64,000 bases of DNA from Citrobacter sp. MGH106. Its GTDB lineage: Bacteria > Pseudomonadota > Gammaproteobacteria > Enterobacterales > Enterobacteriaceae. A program made the translations under genes and the position numbers. Location of the stretch: positions 3,739,938 to 3,803,937 of the forward strand of contig NZ_KQ089822.1 in the NCBI RefSeq assembly GCF_001037495.1, read 5' to 3'. Under the pieces are notes generated by a model that did no database searches, had not been told where the DNA came from, and saw only the letters and a program-made list of their open reading frames with translations. Shown here piece after piece: positions 60,944 through 64,000 of this stretch; within the stretch, counting starts at the first letter, position 1; the number at the start of each line of letters is the position of its first letter.

Positions 60944-61015
60944 GCCGGGTAAGCAAGATGCCACCCGGCAAGTCGTATTGATGCCGGAGGGTGACTAACA
61001 CCTTGTCCGGCCTAC
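60944..61015. repeat. BIME between deoC and deoA
   Basis: Two REP-type palindromes, GCCGGGT (60944-60950) with ACCCGGC (60963-60969) and GCCGGAGGGTG (from 60983) with CACC..TCCGGC (to 61011), within the operon. Confidence 0.85.
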
Positions 61016-61031
61016 GATGGGCAATTGAAAC

Positions 61032-61811
61032 TTAGTAGCTGCTTGCGCTCTTACCATCACCGTGACCCAGCGCTTTCAACAAGCTAGCCAGCAGGCTGGA
61101 TGCACCGAAGCGGTAGTGGCGGGAATCAGCCCAATCAGCACCAAACAGTTCGTCCGCAATAGCCAGGAACTGCTGTGCGTCTTCCGCAGTACGTACGCCG
61201 CCAGCCGGTTTGAAGCCAACCGTTTTTTCCACACCCATATCGCGGATCACTTCCATCATGATGCGTGCGCTTTCCGGCGTCGCATTTACTGGTACTTTAC
61301 CGGTAGAGGTTTTGATGAAATCAGCACCGGCTTTGATGGAGATTTCAGAGGCTTTACGAATCAAGGCTTCTTCTTTCAGTTCGCCTGTTTCGATAATCAC
61401 TTTCAGCAGCACATTTGCCGCAGCACATGCGTCTTTACAGGCTTTAACCAGATCGAAACCAATCTGCTCGTTACCAGCAATCAGCGCACGGTACGGGAAT
61501 ACCACGTCAACTTCGTCCGCACCGTAAGCGATAGCGGCGCGGGTTTCTGCCAGCGCAATCTCGATGTCGTCGTTGCCGTGCGGGAAGTTTGTCACTGTGG
61601 CAATGCGGATGTCCGGCGTGCCCTGCTCTTTCAGAGTTTTACGAGCAATAGGGATGAAACGCGGATAAATACAGATTGCTGCCGTGTTACCAACCGGGGT
61701 TTTAGCCTGATGACACAGCGCGATCACTTTTTCATTCGTGTCGTCGTCATTCAGGGTAGTCAGATCCATCAGTTTCAGTGCACGCAGGCTGCTTGCTGTT
61801 AAATCGGTCAT
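61032..61811 (-). CDS. deoC: Deoxyribose-phosphate aldolase
   Basis: Class I aldolase that splits deoxyribose-5-P into acetaldehyde and glyceraldehyde-3-P, feeding deoxynucleoside carbon into glycolysis. It is 259 aa from ATG 61811 ([16 protein letters not shown]); an upstream in-frame ATG adds 12 non-conserved codons. The Schiff-base lysine is in [10 protein letters not shown] (about 167) and the second active lysine in [11 protein letters not shown] (about 201). First gene of the deo operon. Confidence 0.97.
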   Translation of the reverse strand: MTDLTASSLRALKLMDLTTLNDDDTNEKVIALCHQAKTPVGNTAAICIYPRFIPIARKTLKEQGTPDIRIATVTNFPHGNDDIEIALAETRAAIAYGADEVDVVFPYRALIAGNEQIGFDLVKACKDACAAANVLLKVIIETGELKEEALIRKASEISIKAGADFIKTSTGKVPVNATPESARIMMEVIRDMGVEKTVGFKPAGGVRTAEDAQQFLAIADELFGADWADSRHYRFGASSLLASLLKALGHGDGKSASSY

Positions 61812-61857
61812 AACATTCTCCAACGGCATCGCCGTATAAAATTTCACCTTGCGAGTT

Positions 61858-61955
61858 TGTTAGTATTCTAACATCCACTCGCTATTACACTTCGATATAC
61901 ATCACAGTTAATGAAAACCACATACAGATTTGCATTACTCTAATGAGATCTACTT
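61858..61955 (-). promoter_or_regulatory. deoP2 promoter with DeoR operator and CRP sites
   Basis: The DeoR operator is at 61858-61873, TGTTAGTATTCTAACA, one base from a perfect palindrome and containing the -10. Upstream on the minus strand is a CRP-like site TGTGATGTATATCGAA (61891-61906), then a second, weaker candidate in ATTAGAGTAATGCAAAT near 61930-61948. The whole arrangement matches E. coli deoP2, where CRP and CytR act together with DeoR. Confidence 0.88.
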
Positions 61956-61978
61956 CAAATAAATAACCTTTACCGGCA

Positions 61979-62003
61979 GGATGTGATGGCTTCAGCCACA
62001 TCC
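61979..62003. repeat. REP-like hairpin upstream of yjjI
   Basis: GGATGTG (61979-61985) pairs with CACATCC (61997-62003), with inner GGC/GCC; a short REP-related palindrome between deoP2 and yjjI. Confidence 0.6.
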
Positions 62004-62083
62004 GGATCAAAGGTTGATGTTGTACAGCTTCCTACAATGACACTTAACCTTCAGCTCCTATTCGGCACATAAAGGAACCAACG

Positions 62084-63634
62084 ATGCCCACGTCCCCTGA
62101 ACTCGCGCTGCAACAGCGTTGCCAACAAATCGTGACCAGTCCGGTGCTCAGCCCTGAACAGAAACGCCATTTTCTGGCGCTGGAGGCAGAGAACGCTCTA
62201 CCTTATCCCCATTTGCCTGTTGAGGCCCGCCAGGCGCTGGATGACGGGGTTATCTGCGATATGTATGAAGGTCATGCCCCGTTCAAGCCGCGCTATGTTT
62301 TACCCGATTACGCTCGTTTTCTGGCCAACGGTTCATCATGGCTGGAACTGGAAGGCGCAAAGGATCTTGATGACGCATTATCCTTGCTGACCATCCTGTA
62401 CCACCATGTTCCGTCAGTAACCTCGATGCCGGTCTACCTCGGGCAGATCGACGCTTTGCTGCAACCGTATGTTAGAATTCTAACACAAGAAGAGATCGAC
62501 ATTCGAATAAAACGTTTCTGGCGTTATCTCGACAGAACGCTGCCAGATGCGTTTATGCATGCCAACATCGGTCCTGCTGACACACCAGTTACGCGAGCAA
62601 TTTTACGTGCAGATGCAGAGTTAAAGCAGGTTTCCCCTAATCTGACATTTATTTATGATCCGCAAATTACTCCTGACGATCTTCTGTTGAACGTAGCGAA
62701 AAATATTTGCGAATGCAGCAAACCACACATTTCCAACGGCCCTGAAAATGATAAAATTTTCACAAAAGGCCACTATGGCGTGGTCAGCTGTTACAACTCC
62801 CTGCCTCTCGCTGGGGGAGGAAGTACGCTGGTCAGACTCAATCTGAAAGCCATCGCAGAGCGCAGCACGTCTGTCGATGACTTCTTTACGCGCACTCTAC
62901 CGCACTACTGTCAGCAGCAAATCGCCATCATTGATTCACGATGTGAATTCCTCTACGAGAAATCACATTTCTTTGAGAATAGCTTCCTGGTGCAGGAAGG
63001 GTTGATTGATCCCAAACGTTTTGTACCAATGTTTGGGATGTACGGTCTGGCGGAAGCGGTAAACCTGCTTTGTGAAAAGGCCGGCCTGAGCGCCCGCTAC
63101 GGGAAGGATGAGAGTGCTAATGAGATGGGCTATCGTATCAGCGCCCAGCTTGCTGACTTTGTGGAAAACACACCAGTAAAATATGGCTGGAAGCAGCGCG
63201 CGATGCTGCATGCGCAGTCGGGTATCAGTTCTGATATTGGCACCACGCCGGGTGCGCGTCTGCCTTATGGCGATGAGCCGGATCCTATCACCCATCTGCA
63301 AACCGTTGCACCACACCACGCGTATTATCACGCCGGGATCAGCGATATTTTAACGCTGGATGAAACCATCAAACGCAATCCTCAGGCGTTGGTACAACTT
63401 TGCCTCGGGGCGTTTAAAGCTGGTATGCGTGAGTTTACGGCCAACGTGAGTGGTAACGATTTGGTACGCGTGACCGGTTATATGGTGCGCCTGTCCGATC
63501 TGGAAAAATATCGCGCCGAAGGCTCTCGCACCAATACCACCTGGCTGGGTGAAGAAGCCGCCCGCAATACGCGTATTCTGGATCGACAACCTCGTGTGGT
63601 AAGCCATGAACAGCAGATGCGCTTCGGTCAGTAA
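62084..63634 (+). CDS. yjjI: Glycyl-radical-enzyme-like protein YjjI
   Basis: A 516-aa protein of the YjjI (DUF3029) family, related to glycyl radical enzymes. The C-terminal RVTGYMVR (about 465-472) is the glycyl-radical motif RVxGY. A candidate thiyl cysteine lies in [14 protein letters not shown] near 235. Substrate unknown. The next gene yjjW encodes the radical-SAM activator type protein and overlaps the yjjI end, which supports an enzyme-activase pair. Position next to the deo operon suggests a link to deoxyribose or acetaldehyde use; this is inference. Its coding sequence contains the deoP1 operator (62470-62485). Confidence 0.9.
   Translation: MPTSPELALQQRCQQIVTSPVLSPEQKRHFLALEAENALPYPHLPVEARQALDDGVICDMYEGHAPFKPRYVLPDYARFLANGSSWLELEGAKDLDDALSLLTILYHHVPSVTSMPVYLGQIDALLQPYVRILTQEEIDIRIKRFWRYLDRTLPDAFMHANIGPADTPVTRAILRADAELKQVSPNLTFIYDPQITPDDLLLNVAKNICECSKPHISNGPENDKIFTKGHYGVVSCYNSLPLAGGGSTLVRLNLKAIAERSTSVDDFFTRTLPHYCQQQIAIIDSRCEFLYEKSHFFENSFLVQEGLIDPKRFVPMFGMYGLAEAVNLLCEKAGLSARYGKDESANEMGYRISAQLADFVENTPVKYGWKQRAMLHAQSGISSDIGTTPGARLPYGDEPDPITHLQTVAPHHAYYHAGISDILTLDETIKRNPQALVQLCLGAFKAGMREFTANVSGNDLVRVTGYMVRLSDLEKYRAEGSRTNTTWLGEEAARNTRILDRQPRVVSHEQQMRFGQ
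62470..62485 (-). promoter_or_regulatory. DeoR operator (deoP1) inside yjjI
   Basis: TGTTAGAATTCTAACA, a perfect 16-base palindrome and the exact DeoR consensus, lies within yjjI codons 129-134. On the minus strand it contains TAGAAT as a -10. It is 612 bases from the deoP2 operator, close to the 599-base distance between the two E. coli deo promoters, so it is deoP1, with looping between operators expected. Confidence 0.92.
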
Positions 63635-64000
63635 GATCATCCCTTTCTCCTGCGTGGACGGGCCAGGCAGTCGTCTGACCCTCTTTTTACAGGGGTGTAA
63701 TTTGCGCTGTAAAAATTGCCACAACCCGTGGACGATGGGACGCTGCAACGATTGCGGGGAATGTGTTCCGCAGTGTCCACATCAGGCGCTAAGCCTGAAT
63801 ATGAGTAAAGTGGTGTGGCATTCTGATATTTGCCAGCAATGTGATACCTGCCTGCAAATGTGCCCACAGCAGGCGACACCGATGGCGCAGACCATGAGCG
63901 TCAATGAGGTTCTACGCCACATCCGTAAGGCATCATTGTTTATTGAGGGGATCACCGTCAGCGGTGGGGAAGCCACAACTCAACTCCCCTTTGTGATTGC
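63606..64000 (+). CDS. yjjW: Radical-SAM glycyl-radical activase YjjW, N-terminal part
   Basis: The first 131 codons of an activating-enzyme-type protein; the gene runs off the right edge. From ATG 63606 ([20 protein letters not shown]), overlapping the end of yjjI by 29 bases in another frame. The SAM-binding cluster motif CxxxCxxC is CNLRCKNC, followed by two ferredoxin-like cluster motifs ([12 protein letters not shown] and [12 protein letters not shown]), the layout of glycyl-radical activases with extra [4Fe-4S] clusters. Also present is TVSGGEAT, the typical GGE SAM-contact motif. It presumably installs the glycyl radical on YjjI. Confidence 0.93.
   Translation, partial: MNSRCASVSKIIPFSCVDGPGSRLTLFLQGCNLRCKNCHNPWTMGRCNDCGECVPQCPHQALSLNMSKVVWHSDICQQCDTCLQMCPQQATPMAQTMSVNEVLRHIRKASLFIEGITVSGGEATTQLPFVI

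Noticed and set aside
61062-61802. A 246-codon frame antisense to deoC
   Set aside because: Shadow of deoC; deoC has its catalytic lysines and full length.

Overview
The window is enterobacterial chromosome, closest in gene order and protein sequence to Escherichia, Salmonella and Citrobacter. The order ispH-fkpB-lspA-ileS-ribF / rpsT / nhaRA / dnaJK / satP / mog / talB / yaaJ / yaaA / thrCBA-thrL / lasT / yjjY / arcA / creDCBA / rob / gpmB / yjjX / trpR / slt / ettA // nadR-radA-serB / ytjB-lplA / deoDBAC / yjjI-yjjW matches the region around the replication-map zero point of E. coli K-12, read in the opposite direction. REP/BIME palindromes, E. coli-like regulatory sites and the absence of yaaX, yaaW and mokC/sokC suggest a close relative of E. 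coli rather than E. coli itself. A Citrobacter-like genus is my best guess, not proven.

Layout. 1-6700: isoprenoid, lipoprotein-maturation, isoleucyl-tRNA and flavin genes in one minus-strand operon, with rpsT divergent. 6750-12700: Na+/H+ antiport (nhaA, nhaR) and the heat-shock pair dnaK-dnaJ with two sigma32 promoters. 12.6-19.4 kb: yaaI, the acetate/succinate transporter satP, an added MFS (metabolite:H+ symporter-type) transporter absent from this place in K-12, then mog, talB, yaaJ and yaaA. 19.5-24.4 kb: threonine operon with its Thr/Ile leader peptide and attenuator. 24.5-30.7 kb: lasT, the microprotein yjjY, arcA with an FNR box, and the creABCD regulon with a perfect cre-tag before creD. 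30.8-37.5 kb: rob, gpmB, yjjX, trpR with its operator, slt and ettA.

37.5-51.8 kb is the accessory region: a complete ABC-transporter-dependent capsule locus lies between ettA and nadR, which are neighbours in K-12. kpsE-kpsD-kpsC-kpsS run on the plus strand. kpsM-kpsT and four AT-rich serotype-type genes run towards them on the minus strand, preceded by a JUMPstart/ops element (predicted RfaH control). The specific genes are a large protein with a TagF-like polyol-phosphate transferase domain plus a GT4 glycosyltransferase domain, an unrecognised protein, a Stealth-family sugar-phosphate transferase, and an alpha/beta-hydrolase with a candidate Ser-Asp-His triad. Together they predict a phosphodiester-linked, teichoic-acid-like capsule, possibly O-acetylated, on the Kdo-linker system made by KpsS/KpsC. 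kpsF, kpsU and nucleotide-precursor genes are not in the locus.

51.8-64 kb returns to the core: NAD regulation, serine, lipoate salvage, and the deoxynucleoside operon with DeoR operators (one inside yjjI), ending in the glycyl-radical-type gene yjjI and the start of its radical-SAM partner yjjW. Three copies of a roughly 105-200 bp intergenic repeat, distinct from REP, are scattered through the second half.
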